Positions 9,450 to 19,065 of a stretch of 64,000 nt of DNA are shown here, piece after piece; position 1 is the first letter of the stretch, and every line of letters begins with the position of its first letter. A program made the position numbers and the translations under genes. The stretch is taken from contig CANOGU010000007.1 of assembly GCA_947565635.1 (NCBI GenBank), positions 1 to 64,000 on the forward strand, given 5' to 3'. Source of the DNA: an uncultured Lactobacillus sp. GTDB taxonomy: Bacteria > Bacillota > Bacilli > Lactobacillales > Lactobacillaceae. Below the pieces are notes generated by a model that worked only from the letters and a program-made list of their open reading frames with translations, was not told the DNA's origin and did no database searches.

Positions 9450-9488
9450 GAATTCACCTCTACGATTTTCTGTGTTTTACTCACATCG

Positions 9489-9516
9489 ATTTTATCGTAC
9501 CATTTTTTTTACTCAA
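9489..9516 (-). promoter_or_regulatory. Predicted promoter of pfkA-pyk
   Basis: TTGAGT (9511-9516) and TAAAAT (9489-9494) on the minus strand have a 16-bp A-rich spacer and lie about 40 bp upstream of the pfkA start. Confidence 0.55.
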
Positions 9517-9566
9517 TGTCTTCAAAAAAAAGCCTATTTTTTTACTAATAATCCTTATAAAATAAA

Positions 9567-9580
9567 TGTTTTCGCTTTCA
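9567..9580 (-). promoter_or_regulatory. Candidate CcpA site (cre) upstream of pfkA-pyk
   Basis: The minus strand reads TGAAAGCGAAAACA, matching the cre consensus TGWAARCGYTWNCW except for part of the right half. It lies about 50 bp upstream of the predicted -35, where CcpA activates glycolytic operons such as las in Lactococcus. Function is inferred. Confidence 0.5.
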
Positions 9581-9622
9581 ACCTTATTAGGCTCTCTTTT
9601 GCTTGCTTTCAAAAAAATTGAA

Positions 9623-12600
9623 TTAATCTTTGAAATTAACCTGCCGAGCATTAGAAAGTAGAAATTGAATTTTGTTAGGGTTAAAACGATCACTTTGTGT
9701 CCTAACTTGAAGTAAATATATCTCCCCAATCTTCAAGTTCTCACCTACTTTTTCCCAGACTTGAGGAAAAATAGTAAAGTCTCTCTCACCACTAGTATCA
9801 CTAAAAACAGCAAAAGCCATATTATCACCTTTTTTTGTGGTAATTGGTTTAACCTTCATTAACTTTCCAACTGCAATTCCTTGTTCATTACTCTCAAAAA
9901 ATTGTAATCGTTTTGCATTAAACTTTCGAGCATATTTTTGAACCGCAATAATCGGATTAATGCCAGTACTAAAGCCCATAGCTTCAACTTCCATCGCTGA
10001 TTTTTCAGCCGCAGTTGGCATTTTTTCTTCTTCTACTTTAGGCTCTAATGTTTCGAATAACGATAAATTTGAGCCTGCCATTTTTACACTCTCAACTAAA
10101 TCTTTATTTATTTTTAACAGTTCATTTCTATTAGGAGCTAGTCGATCAAAAGTTCCAGCCTTGATTAAATTTTCGACCGCATCTGCACTCAGCAAATTAT
10201 TATCTATTTTCCAGAGAAAATCGGTCATCGACTTAATTGGACGCTTAATTTCTAAAATTTGCTTCAATAAGTCGCTCCTTAGTCCCCGAATTGCCTTTAA
10301 TCCGACTAAAATTTTTCCATTCTCTAATGAAAAATCTGCCTTACTATTTTCAATATCAGGTGGCAAAATCTTAATTCCAGCTTCCTGAGCTTGCGTTAGG
10401 TATTGAGCAATTTTATTTCGATTACCCATATTGCTGTTTAACAAAGCTAAATAAAAGACTCCTGGATAATGCACTTTAAAATAAGCAAGCCAAAAAGCAA
10501 TCTTACTATAGGCAACGGCATGAGAACGATTAAATCCATAATTAGCAAACTGTGCAATGTAGTCATAAACTTTTTCAGCGGTTTCCTTTTTACGGCCTAA
10601 TTTAATTGCACCTTCAATAAACTTAGCTCGTTCACGTTGAATTACATCCGCATTTTTCTTAGACATTGCACGTCTTAACAGATCAGCCTCTCCTAAAGAA
10701 AAACCTGCTAAAACTTGAGCTGTTTGCATAACTTGCTCTTGATAAACCAAAACCCCGTAAGTAGTGCCTAAAATTTTCTTTAAACTAGGGTCAGGATATT
10801 GAACCCTTTCCTTTCCATGTTTTCTATTGATGAAATGATCAATATTATTTATTGGACCGGGACGGTATAAGGCATTAACTGCAACAATATCTTCAAAACT
10901 ATCTGGATGAAGCTGTTCAAGGACACGCTTAATCCCATCAGATTCAAACTGAAATACTGCATCCGTGTCCCCGCGTTGAAACAAGGTAAGTGTTTCTTGA
11001 TCATCTAAGGGAATTCGGTTAGGATCGATGTCAATTCCATCCGCTCTTAAAGCTGCAACAATATTCCCTAAAATCGTTAAATTTCTTAATCCCAAGAAGT
11101 CGATCTTTAACAAACCTAGTGATTCAACATTCAATTTTGTCTGTTGAGTTACGGGAATTCCTAGGGGACCTGCTTGAAGTCCTACGATTTCAGCTAGGGA
11201 ATCATCAGTAATTACTAAACCAGCCGCATGAATTGAATAGTGCCTTGGTAAATTTTCTAAATGCTCGGCGGTCGCAAATAAAATTTTACTCAATTCATTC
11301 GTATTCACTAGTAGCTGCAATTCTTTTGATTTTTGATAGGCCTCAGCTAAGGTGATTTTTCCCTTAGAGTGCGGAATGGCATCTAACCAACGATAGGTTT
11401 CGACCTTATTTAATCCAAAAACACGACAAACATCTTTTAAAACCTGCTTTGCCGCTAAAGTACCAAACGTTAAAATCTGGGCTGCATGATTCATCCCGTA
11501 CTTTTCAAACATGTACTTAATTACTTCATCCCGACGATTGTCTGGAATATCTAAGTCAATATCAGGCATTTGCTGACGGGCAGGATTTAAGAAACGTTCA
11601 AACAGCAAATTATATTCAATTGGATCTACTTCAGTAATTCTAAGAGCATATGAAACAAGAGATCCAGCTGCTGATCCTCTCCCCGGTCCTGTTGTAATAT
11701 GGACACTATGAGCAAAATTCATTACATCCCACACAATAAGGAAATAATCATCAAATCCCATTTCATTAATTACTTGTAATTCATAATCAAGTCTTTTTTG
11801 ATATTGAGCGGGAATTTGATTATTAAATCTTTTTGCAAGCCCCTCTTGAGCTAAAGCATGCAAATATTCTTTTGAAGTAGGAAACTTATTTTGTTTAAAT
11901 TTTGGAAGTTGCGGATCTTGAAACTTAATTTCTGCAGTACAGATTTTTCCAATTTCTTCTGCATTCTTCAATGCATCTTCAATATCAAACTTCCGATAAC
12001 TTACCTGCAATTCTTCACTATTTTTCAAATAGTGTGAACCAGCTTGTTTAGCCAACTGTTCTATATTTTCTAAATGAGTATTAGTTTTAATTGCTTGAAG
12101 TGTACGTCTTAAAAATTGTTCATTACGGTTAAGGTACTGTCCATCTTCTACAGCAGTTAGAGGTAAGCTAAATTGTGTAGCCAGTGAGCGAATATAATTT
12201 ATATATTCTTGCTGTCCTGAATCCGCATAGACTCCCAAATACATGGAAGATGAGCTCGGAAGAGAATCTTGCAGCTTTCGTAAATAATTTGCTCCCATTT
12301 TAGGATTATTAGTTTGCAACATTTTTAGTTCACTATGTAAATTGCTTGGAGTAATTAGAATTAAATGGCCGAGATATTTTTTTAAATTTTCGAAAGTTAA
12401 AATATTTTCTTTTTCGCCATTTTCAGTTAAAAGATTAACTGCACTAGATAAACGTAAAATATTTTTATATCCCTGGTCATCTTTTGCAATTACAATGAGA
12501 TCATACTTATTAGCTTCATCAATTAAACCATTAATTCTAAGTTGCATCCCTAGTAAAGGTTTAATTCCGGTATCTTTTGCTGCCTTATAAAAATCGACCA

Positions 12601-12739
12601 GGCCATAAGTAATATTGATATCGGTTAAAGCAATCGCAGAATAGCCTTTTTTCTTAGCATTTTCAGCTAAGTTTTTAACTTTAGTTGGACTCTCAAGTAG
12701 AGTAAAACCGCTTAAATTTTGTAAACTAACCGCTCCCAT
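9623..12739 (-). CDS. dnaE: DNA polymerase III alpha subunit DnaE
   Basis: Replicative polymerase (Gram-positive DnaE, extending primers before PolC takes over). The 1038 residues contain an N-terminal PHP domain, then the polymerase with TGPGRGSAAGSLVSYAL near 355, the catalytic-loop PDIDLDIPDNRRDEVI near 395, VNALYRPGP near 625 and YGFNRSHAVAYS near 740. HhH and a C-terminal OB fold follow (GKLMKVKPITTKKGDNMAF). The PHP metal ligands are missing: where active DnaE has an HxHS-type start this one reads LQNLSGFTLLES, and the TDHG-type motif reads TDINIT. Exonuclease/pyrophosphatase activity is therefore not expected. The ATG is MGAVSLQNLS; pfkA follows with its own promoter. Confidence 0.95.
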   Translation of the reverse strand: MGAVSLQNLSGFTLLESPTKVKNLAENAKKKGYSAIALTDINITYGLVDFYKAAKDTGIKPLLGMQLRINGLIDEANKYDLIVIAKDDQGYKNILRLSSAVNLLTENGEKENILTFENLKKYLGHLILITPSNLHSELKMLQTNNPKMGANYLRKLQDSLPSSSSMYLGVYADSGQQEYINYIRSLATQFSLPLTAVEDGQYLNRNEQFLRRTLQAIKTNTHLENIEQLAKQAGSHYLKNSEELQVSYRKFDIEDALKNAEEIGKICTAEIKFQDPQLPKFKQNKFPTSKEYLHALAQEGLAKRFNNQIPAQYQKRLDYELQVINEMGFDDYFLIVWDVMNFAHSVHITTGPGRGSAAGSLVSYALRITEVDPIEYNLLFERFLNPARQQMPDIDLDIPDNRRDEVIKYMFEKYGMNHAAQILTFGTLAAKQVLKDVCRVFGLNKVETYRWLDAIPHSKGKITLAEAYQKSKELQLLVNTNELSKILFATAEHLENLPRHYSIHAAGLVITDDSLAEIVGLQAGPLGIPVTQQTKLNVESLGLLKIDFLGLRNLTILGNIVAALRADGIDIDPNRIPLDDQETLTLFQRGDTDAVFQFESDGIKRVLEQLHPDSFEDIVAVNALYRPGPINNIDHFINRKHGKERVQYPDPSLKKILGTTYGVLVYQEQVMQTAQVLAGFSLGEADLLRRAMSKKNADVIQRERAKFIEGAIKLGRKKETAEKVYDYIAQFANYGFNRSHAVAYSKIAFWLAYFKVHYPGVFYLALLNSNMGNRNKIAQYLTQAQEAGIKILPPDIENSKADFSLENGKILVGLKAIRGLRSDLLKQILEIKRPIKSMTDFLWKIDNNLLSADAVENLIKAGTFDRLAPNRNELLKINKDLVESVKMAGSNLSLFETLEPKVEEEKMPTAAEKSAMEVEAMGFSTGINPIIAVQKYARKFNAKRLQFFESNEQGIAVGKLMKVKPITTKKGDNMAFAVFSDTSGERDFTIFPQVWEKVGENLKIGEIYLLQVRTQSDRFNPNKIQFLLSNARQVNFKD

Positions 12740-12789
12740 ATACTCACCCTTTCTGATAATTTAAGTATAGCAAATTCTATTATCTTCGC

Positions 12790-12818
12790 TTGCTAAAACA
12801 TCTTATTTTTGCTAAGAT
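12790..12818 (+). promoter_or_regulatory. Predicted promoter of the DUF2929 gene
   Basis: TTGCTA (12790-12795) and TAAGAT (12813-12818) are separated by 17 bp, about 24 bp upstream of the ATG at 12842. Confidence 0.55.
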
Positions 12819-12841
12819 ACCTAGCGAAAGAAGGAGAAATT

Positions 12842-13042
12842 ATGCGCTACATTATTACAGTGATTTGGTCATGCATTTTTTGCGAAATTATCGGTTTTAT
12901 TGCTGCATCTCTAACTCAGATGCAATTTAATCCTATGCAATCTTTGATTATTGGCGCAGTCTTTGGCTTGCTCTTCGCAATTATTATTCCTGCCATTACT
13001 GCCAAAAGTCATAAAGACAAAAGTAAGTATAGTAAATTATAA
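12842..13042 (+). CDS. DUF2929 (YjzD-like) small membrane protein
   Basis: A 66-residue protein beginning MRYIITVIWSCIFCEIIGF, with two membrane helices (about 3-25 and 32-55) and a basic cytoplasmic tail. The start is the ATG at 12842 because AAGGAG lies 8 bp upstream; an upstream in-frame start at 12809 lacks such a site. Sequence and size match the DUF2929/YjzD family, whose function is unknown. It is a monocistronic gene divergent from dnaE. Confidence 0.8.
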   Translation: MRYIITVIWSCIFCEIIGFIAASLTQMQFNPMQSLIIGAVFGLLFAIIIPAITAKSHKDKSKYSKL

Positions 13043-13064
13043 TTGAATTAAATTTGAATATTAT

Positions 13065-13097
13065 AAAAAGCTGTTTCAATTAAGAAACAGCTTTTTT
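13065..13097. terminator. Bidirectional terminator
   Basis: Thirteen-base arms (AAAAAGCTGTTTC / GAAACAGCTTTTT) between the convergent DUF2929 gene and the 5'-nucleotidase gene have A/T tracts on both sides. Confidence 0.9.
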
Positions 13098-13099
13098 TC

Positions 13100-14665
13100 T
13101 TAGTAAAATTTATAATTCTTACTTGTATCTACTTTAATATCATCATGAGTTAAGTACTCACTAAACATTTGAACATAATCTTGGTCAAAGATCTTTTCAA
13201 TTTTATCCATACTGTAAGCTGGGTAGAAACCTCCACCGAGAGCACGATAATTGTTCACAGCTAACTTATAAACCTTGTCATCTTCAAGATCCTTACCATC
13301 TAAAGTCACCTTAGTCAATCTTTGACCAACTGGCTTAGATAAATCAGCTTCGTATTTAACAGGATAGAAAAGATCAAAATGATATAACATTGGTTTTGGT
13401 GTAATCCAGCGATCGATAAATTTAATTTTACCGTCTTTATCTTTTTCTAAAAAGCCAGCTGAATATTCAATGATTTCCTTTAATTCTTTTCCAGTAAGGT
13501 TAACAATGCAAAGTTGATTTGCGTATGGATAATTAAGTAAAACTTCTCTCATAGTAACATTCTTTGAAAATCCATGAGCTGATTCAGACATAATTGCAGT
13601 AGCTGAAACATCTGCACCAGTAAACCAAAGCTGCATTTGCTGGATAAGGTTAATGAATGGAGCTCCCTCAATTCTCCCCTTAATTGCATTTTCAATTGGA
13701 GCAGGCTCAGATAAGTGAGCAATTGGTTGATCTAACCACTTTTGAGTCTCTTCATCAAGGCTCTTAACAATCTTTTCAATAGCTGGATCAGGGGCGTAAT
13801 CTTTGCTATCAATTAATTCAGTAGTCATCTCATTAATCTTGACCTTGCCTTTTTCATCCTTGTCAAAATCAATAACTACTTTCCCAACAGCTTCTCCTCG
13901 ATATCCGGGTTGAACAATTGCAGTATCCCGGGTAACTAAGTTTAAGCGACGATGTTGATGTCCAGTTAAAAAGACATCAATTTCAGGAATTTCAGTTAAA
14001 ATCTTATATCCTTCGTTTTCACCAGTGTGGGGCTCAGTTGCTTCCCCAGTCAAAGGATCACTCTCAAAGCCACCATGATACATAGCACAAAGAATATCGA
14101 CCTGTGGGCGCAATTTTTTAGCTAATTTAGAAAGTACATCATAACCAGAAACAAACTTTAATCCTTTGATATGATCTTCTGATTCCCAGTGAGAAATATA
14201 TTGGGTAGTAATCCCCATAATTCCTATTTTCAGGCCAGCCTTTTCAATAATAGTGTATTCCTTACCAAAAAACGGCACATTAGTTTCTGCATCTAAAACA
14301 TTATCATTAATAAATGGCGCACGGTTATTATCAACGTAATATGACAAGTAATCTAATCCATAATTAAAATCATGGTTTCCCAATGCACGTGCATCATAGC
14401 CTACTTCATTATAAGCTTCAGTAAATTTACGTAATCCTTCCTCTTCAGGGAGTTTGTGTGTAAAGCTAGCTAAAGGAGATCCTTGCAAACAATCTCCACT
14501 ATCTGTAACTAAAACATTATCTGCGCCGTATTTTTCTTTTTCACTTTTTACGACACTGCTTACCCGGCTAAGTGAAATTGGTGCATCATAATTGTTTTTA
14601 TCTTGATAATCAGTTGGCATTAAAAAGCCATGCGTATCACTTGAGTGTAAAATAACTAGTTTCAT
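13100..14665 (-). CDS. Bifunctional metallophosphoesterase / 5'-nucleotidase family protein
   Basis: Two-domain UshA-like enzyme predicted to hydrolyse nucleotides or cyclic nucleotides. The calcineurin-type metal domain has HSSDTHG at residues 7-13, SGDCLQGSP near 55, GNHDFNYG near 95, AMYHGG near 195 and LTGHQHR near 235. The 5'-nucleotidase C-terminal domain covers about 325-490, with LAVNNYRALGGGFYP near the end. It has no signal peptide and no sorting signal, so it is likely cytoplasmic, unlike secreted UshA. The exact substrate cannot be read from sequence. Monocistronic. Confidence 0.88.
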   Translation of the reverse strand: MKLVILHSSDTHGFLMPTDYQDKNNYDAPISLSRVSSVVKSEKEKYGADNVLVTDSGDCLQGSPLASFTHKLPEEEGLRKFTEAYNEVGYDARALGNHDFNYGLDYLSYYVDNNRAPFINDNVLDAETNVPFFGKEYTIIEKAGLKIGIMGITTQYISHWESEDHIKGLKFVSGYDVLSKLAKKLRPQVDILCAMYHGGFESDPLTGEATEPHTGENEGYKILTEIPEIDVFLTGHQHRRLNLVTRDTAIVQPGYRGEAVGKVVIDFDKDEKGKVKINEMTTELIDSKDYAPDPAIEKIVKSLDEETQKWLDQPIAHLSEPAPIENAIKGRIEGAPFINLIQQMQLWFTGADVSATAIMSESAHGFSKNVTMREVLLNYPYANQLCIVNLTGKELKEIIEYSAGFLEKDKDGKIKFIDRWITPKPMLYHFDLFYPVKYEADLSKPVGQRLTKVTLDGKDLEDDKVYKLAVNNYRALGGGFYPAYSMDKIEKIFDQDYVQMFSEYLTHDDIKVDTSKNYKFY

Positions 14666-14696
14666 TAATACCTATTCCTTTAATCAAAAATTATAT

Positions 14697-14722
14697 AAAA
14701 AAAGACACCCCAAGGTGTCTTT
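14697..14722 (-). terminator. Terminator of rpmF
   Basis: AAAGACACC / GGTGTCTTT stem (14701-14722) followed by T's on the minus strand, directly after the rpmF stop. Confidence 0.85.
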
Positions 14723-14724
14723 AA

Positions 14725-14916
14725 TTAATCGTTATTTTGTTGCTTGTTTTCGTTAGCAACTTGACGGCCTTTGTAAAAGCCCTTTGGTGAAACGCGGTGG
14801 CTTAAACGGTATTCACCAGTAGTAGCATCGTAATGCATTGCTGGTGTGGTTAATTTAATATGACCACGACGTGAACGTTTCTTTTGCTTAGAAGTTTTTC
14901 TTGCAGGAACTGCCAT
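14725..14916 (-). CDS. rpmF: 50S ribosomal protein L32
   Basis: 63-residue L32 starting [19 protein letters not shown], with a strong AAGGAG site. No cysteines are present, so this is the zinc-independent (C-minus) form, which keeps ribosome assembly independent of zinc supply. The C-terminal [12 protein letters not shown] stretch is typical. Confidence 0.97.
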   Translation of the reverse strand: MAVPARKTSKQKKRSRRGHIKLTTPAMHYDATTGEYRLSHRVSPKGFYKGRQVANENKQQNND

Positions 14917-15032
14917 TAGTTAGATCTCCTTTTTTATAGAATTGAGACTTGCGAACCTTTAAATAAACAAATTCACTAAATACTCACGTATTTCAATGAT
15001 ACAATCTAAGAGCTGATAAATCAAGTCCAATC

Positions 15033-15362
15033 TTACTTTGTAGCTTCAGAATTATTAACTTTTTTTAATTCAGCTATTTGTTTATCTCTAGATTCAATTT
15101 CACTCCGATATTTATTATCTAATTCTTTCTTCTGTTTTGCTAGTGCTTTTTTTACATCGGGAGAAACTTTTTCTCCTTTGCCAATCAAAAGTGATACTAA
15201 AGCACCTAATAGAAGCATAATCACTAAGACGATGATTAAAGGCATTTTAGGTTGGAAAAAGCCAAAATTAATCGCTACAGGTTCAGTATTTAGGCATGCA
15301 AAAATCACAAGCACTAAAACGATAATTAGTCCAATTACTAAATTTCTTTGCTTATTCATCAT
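15033..15362 (-). CDS. LapA-domain (DUF1049) membrane protein
   Basis: 109-residue protein with two membrane helices (about 7-25 and 40-62) joined by a short loop with NTEPVAINFGFFQ, the LapA/DUF1049 pattern. It ends in a charged cytoplasmic coiled coil (about 70-109). Family members are linked to envelope lipid or LPS assembly in Gram-negatives; the role in lactobacilli is unknown. It follows the SDR gene by 6 bp, suggesting co-transcription. Confidence 0.8.
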   Translation of the reverse strand: MMNKQRNLVIGLIIVLVLVIFACLNTEPVAINFGFFQPKMPLIIVLVIMLLLGALVSLLIGKGEKVSPDVKKALAKQKKELDNKYRSEIESRDKQIAELKKVNNSEATK

Positions 15363-15368
15363 TCTTCC

Positions 15369-16163
15369 CTACTTTCTGCTAGCAAATTTTAGACTTGCCC
15401 AGTCACCGATACGAGGGAAAATTTGGTAAAGCTTTGCTAAGGTAGCTAAGCTGAGAGGTAAATTCAATTCACGACGATTAGAGCCAAAGAAGTGGACTAC
15501 CTGCCAAGCTACATCATCTGGATCAAGCATGAAACGTTGAACATTATTCACGTAAGAACCACTTTCATCAGCAATATTAAAGAAATTAGTATAAACTGGT
15601 CCAGGATTTACTGTCATGACCTTAACACCAAAAGGTTTCAATTCTAGACGTAAAACGTTTGAAAATTGAATAATAGCCGCCTTAGTAGCACTGTAAGCTG
15701 CAGTCTTAGTAGTTGGTACAATTCCAGCAATTGAGCCAAAATTAATAATTTGCCCTTGCTTTTGATCGATCATGACGCGCGCAACAAGACGAGTGAAGTA
15801 CATCAAACCTAAAACATTGGTTTGAAACATTTCAGTTACGACTTGAGGTGAAGTCTCTAAAAATTCTTTAAAGACACCAAAACCTGCTGCGTTGACAAGA
15901 TAATCAATATGGTCAACATGACTAACAATTTCATTAAAGGCGCGATCAATTTGATCAGCTTTGCTAATATCTGTTGGAAATACATATACTTCATTTCCAG
16001 AAAGCTGACGTGCTTCGTTGGCAATTTCTTCTAACTTCTCTTGATGACGTGCCATCAAAATAACTGTTGCACCACGACTTGCACTTTCTAAAGCAATTGA
16101 GCGTCCAATACCACTAGAAGCTCCTGTAACTACTACGACTTTATCCCTTAATGAATTACTCAT
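15369..16163 (-). CDS. Short-chain dehydrogenase/reductase (DltE/YqjQ-like)
   Basis: Classical SDR of 264 residues: the NAD(P)-binding TGASSGIG at 14-21, NAAGFG near 90, and the catalytic Ser (FGSIAG), Tyr and Lys in YSATKAAI near 158-166. A PGPVYTNF segment follows the active site. The substrate is not identifiable. It sits between rnz and the LapA-like gene with gaps of 4-6 bp, so it is part of a co-transcribed string obg-oatA-rnz-SDR-lapA. Confidence 0.88.
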   Translation of the reverse strand: MSNSLRDKVVVVTGASSGIGRSIALESASRGATVILMARHQEKLEEIANEARQLSGNEVYVFPTDISKADQIDRAFNEIVSHVDHIDYLVNAAGFGVFKEFLETSPQVVTEMFQTNVLGLMYFTRLVARVMIDQKQGQIINFGSIAGIVPTTKTAAYSATKAAIIQFSNVLRLELKPFGVKVMTVNPGPVYTNFFNIADESGSYVNNVQRFMLDPDDVAWQVVHFFGSNRRELNLPLSLATLAKLYQIFPRIGDWASLKFASRK

Positions 16164-16167
16164 ATTA

Positions 16168-17097
16168 TTATCCCCTCAATGTGATTTCAAAATTATCTAA
16201 ATCATTAGCTAAGTGAGTATGTTTAAAAATCTTTCTAGCATCATGTTCTAATTGTCTACCAGCTCTTCCAGTATAGCGAGCAGAAATGTGAGTTAAATAA
16301 AGCTCTCCAACATTATGATCTCGAGCAACTCGAGCTGCATCCAAGCAAGTTGAATGGAAGTAGCGATGGGCCATTTTTTCTTCTCCACCATCAAATGTTG
16401 ATTCATGAACTAGAACATCGGCATTATCTGCTAATTCACCAATATTTTTTGTTGGCCGAGTATCATAAATAATTGTCACAATTCGTCCTGGACGCTCTTC
16501 TCCAAGAAAATCACGTCCATCTAGTTTTTGACCATCACTTAATGTGATTGTTTTTCCGGCCTTTAATTGACCAAGAAGCGGTCCATTAGGCACATTGTAT
16601 TCTGCCACTTTATCCATTAATAATTCACCTGGACGTGGCTTTTCAACTACACGAAAGCCAAAACTCGGTACTCGGTGATCTAAACGAGCTATGTAGACCG
16701 CAAAAATATCATTTTCAAAAATTAAGCCATCTTCTTTTAAAACCACATACTTAATCGGATATGATACGCGAGTTTTAGAAACTCTGAGAGAAGTTTGTAC
16801 AAATTGTTCAATACCAGCTGGTCCATAAATTGTTAGTGGACCACCATCGCCTTGAAAAGAACGAGATGAGAGAAAACCTGGAAGTCCAAAAATATGGTCA
16901 CCATGAGTATGTGAAATAAAGATTCGCGTTACTTTTCTAGGTCTAATGTTAGTCTTTAAAATTTGATGCTGCGTTGCTTCTCCTACATCAAATAGCCATA
17001 CTTCATTTAATTCATCTAATAACTTTAGTGCGGTACAAGAAACATTTCTACTTTTTGATGGTTGCCCCGCACTTGTTCCTAAAAATTGTATTTCCAT
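16168..17097 (-). CDS. rnz: Ribonuclease Z
   Basis: tRNA 3'-end endonuclease of the metallo-beta-lactamase fold. The zinc-binding motif HTHGDHIFGLPG is at about residues 63-74, the flexible-arm region about 150-190 (PRPGELLMDKVAEYNVPNGP) is the tRNA-clamping exosite, and TRPTKNIGEL and the HEST / HSTC segments (about 230-250) complete the site. The 309-residue length is that of short bacterial RNase Z. It lies 13 bp downstream of the acyltransferase gene. Confidence 0.95.
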   Translation of the reverse strand: MEIQFLGTSAGQPSKSRNVSCTALKLLDELNEVWLFDVGEATQHQILKTNIRPRKVTRIFISHTHGDHIFGLPGFLSSRSFQGDGGPLTIYGPAGIEQFVQTSLRVSKTRVSYPIKYVVLKEDGLIFENDIFAVYIARLDHRVPSFGFRVVEKPRPGELLMDKVAEYNVPNGPLLGQLKAGKTITLSDGQKLDGRDFLGEERPGRIVTIIYDTRPTKNIGELADNADVLVHESTFDGGEEKMAHRYFHSTCLDAARVARDHNVGELYLTHISARYTGRAGRQLEHDARKIFKHTHLANDLDNFEITLRG

Positions 17098-17110
17098 GAA
17101 AACCCTATTT

Positions 17111-19060
17111 CTAATATTTTCCTTCAGTAACTAAAACTTTAGTTATATAGGCACTATAAAATTTCGATCCTTCTGGAGTTGGATGTGTATGATCATCGTA
17201 GAACCAATCTGGATGACTACCAGCAAACTCATGCCACTTAATAATCGTTAAGTTTGGATATTTTTTCGTTGCTGCATCTAGTTCACCATTAACTTGATCT
17301 TGCCAATCACGGGTTGGCACATGAGTATTAACCCAAAAAACATGTCTCTTTGGACCAATAATTTGCATTAAGTGATCAAGTTCTTGAGGTTGAAAGGCTC
17401 CGTTTGTTCCTAAGCCAATTAACACATTATCATTTAAAGCACCCTTTGCTTTGTATTGTTCAAAAAGCGGAATAGTATCACCCAATTGTCTAGAAACAGC
17501 TGCATCAATAATTAAATGTGGCATCAATTTTTGTAAGTTTTGGCTAGATCCAGCCATTACTGAGTCTCCAATTGCAGTCACCTGAATTTTTTGTGCTAGT
17601 TGTAAATCAACTTGAGAAATTCCGTATTTTTCAAAGTCTTTGTTTACTGGTTTGGTAACTGCCGCTTTCTTAGCTTGTTTTATAAGATCAGCTTTTGAAG
17701 TTGGTGCTGTTTTCTTTCTAGACTGAGCTTCTTTAATTAGTTTCTGATTATTCTTTAGCTGCTTACTACGATTTGATTTAATCTGTTTAGCTAGTTGAGA
17801 GTGATTAGGATTTTCCGCTTTGACAGTTGGCGCTTTTAAAATTCCAAAACTACCTAGAATAAAAACTATTATCCCTGTTGCGAAAAGTATCTTTGCTTGA
17901 TAGTGTTTTGCTCGTAAATTTAAGGCCTTAGTTAAGAATTGACGAACTTTTTCCCAATCAATTCGACCAAATGGTTTTTCAATAAAACGATAACTAAGTT
18001 CAGCAATTATCAAAATTAAAATAACTTCGATTGAATGATATAAAACCACATGATCGGCAATATCTTTAACCTTATCTTCAAAGAAAATCATTACTGGAAA
18101 TTGATATAAGTAAATTCCATATGAACGTGACCCAATCCATTTAAATACTGGATTAGTTAACCACTTGTTCCAGCTACTGCCTGGATGAGCAATGATTCCA
18201 ACAAAAATCGTTGTTACTAGTGAAAAGAAGAACATCCCTCCGCGATAAGCAAATGCTTTTTGCGGATTAAAAATTGGACTCGTTGCCATTAGTAAGATAG
18301 CTACTAATGATATAGCTCCCACAATATTTAAGAGCCAATGATCTCTTTTTTCTAGATTTGCATTTAACTTCCAAGTTGGCCAAAAAACTGCTAGCATTGC
18401 TCCCAAACCTAGAGAGAAGAATCTTGTATCCGTCCCATAGTAAATTCTACTTGTATCAACACCTGGCTTAAATAAAAATGCCATCTCTAAAGCAGAAAAT
18501 AAAGTTAAGGCTGTAATAATCCAAAAAATTGTTTTTTTCTTTTTAGCGAACTTAACTAGCAAAAAGATTATTAGAGGCCAAATAATGTAAAATTGACCTT
18601 CAATTGACATGGTCCATAAATGAACAAATGGCGATTCATTAGCTGCAAATCGTTCAAAATAACTTTGTCCATTCTTTATCTGCCAAAAGTTATAGACGTT
18701 CAGTAAATTAGTAACGACTATTTGATTCAACTTAGCTAGAAGATTCTGCTGAAAAAGTAAGATATAGGCACTACATCCCCACAACAGTGTAATCATTTGA
18801 GGGTATAACTTTTTGATTCGCCTGATGTAGAAAGATTTGAAATTATACTCTCCCCGCTCCTCATAGGCATGAAACATATGGTCTGTAACTAAATAACCCG
18901 ATAATACTAAAAATATCGGTACTCCTAAATATCCACCCATAAACTGGTTTGGATTAAGGTGATATAGAATTACTCCAATAACGGCTAGAGCACGAAGTCC
19001 GGCATAACCTGTAATAAAGCGGTTCTTTTTATTCAAAAGTCTTACTCCCAACTTTTTCAA
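17111..19060 (-). CDS. oatA: OatA-type peptidoglycan O-acetyltransferase
   Basis: Two-part enzyme of 649 residues. The N-terminal acyltransferase-3 membrane domain has about ten helices (15-395) and contains LRALAVIGVILYHL and the SIEGQFYIIWP pattern. The extracellular C-terminal SGNH esterase/transferase domain (about 490-640) has AIGDSVMAGS (Ser nucleophile), GLGTNGAF, and DDHTHPTPEGSKFY (catalytic Asp-His). A basic, Lys-rich linker (about 420-475) joins them. The family moves acetyl groups across the membrane to O-acetylate N-acetylmuramic acid and confer lysozyme resistance. Substrate is inferred from family; a related wall polymer cannot be excluded. Confidence 0.87.
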   Translation of the reverse strand: MKKLGVRLLNKKNRFITGYAGLRALAVIGVILYHLNPNQFMGGYLGVPIFLVLSGYLVTDHMFHAYEERGEYNFKSFYIRRIKKLYPQMITLLWGCSAYILLFQQNLLAKLNQIVVTNLLNVYNFWQIKNGQSYFERFAANESPFVHLWTMSIEGQFYIIWPLIIFLLVKFAKKKKTIFWIITALTLFSALEMAFLFKPGVDTSRIYYGTDTRFFSLGLGAMLAVFWPTWKLNANLEKRDHWLLNIVGAISLVAILLMATSPIFNPQKAFAYRGGMFFFSLVTTIFVGIIAHPGSSWNKWLTNPVFKWIGSRSYGIYLYQFPVMIFFEDKVKDIADHVVLYHSIEVILILIIAELSYRFIEKPFGRIDWEKVRQFLTKALNLRAKHYQAKILFATGIIVFILGSFGILKAPTVKAENPNHSQLAKQIKSNRSKQLKNNQKLIKEAQSRKKTAPTSKADLIKQAKKAAVTKPVNKDFEKYGISQVDLQLAQKIQVTAIGDSVMAGSSQNLQKLMPHLIIDAAVSRQLGDTIPLFEQYKAKGALNDNVLIGLGTNGAFQPQELDHLMQIIGPKRHVFWVNTHVPTRDWQDQVNGELDAATKKYPNLTIIKWHEFAGSHPDWFYDDHTHPTPEGSKFYSAYITKVLVTEGKY

Positions 19061-19065
19061 ATTTT

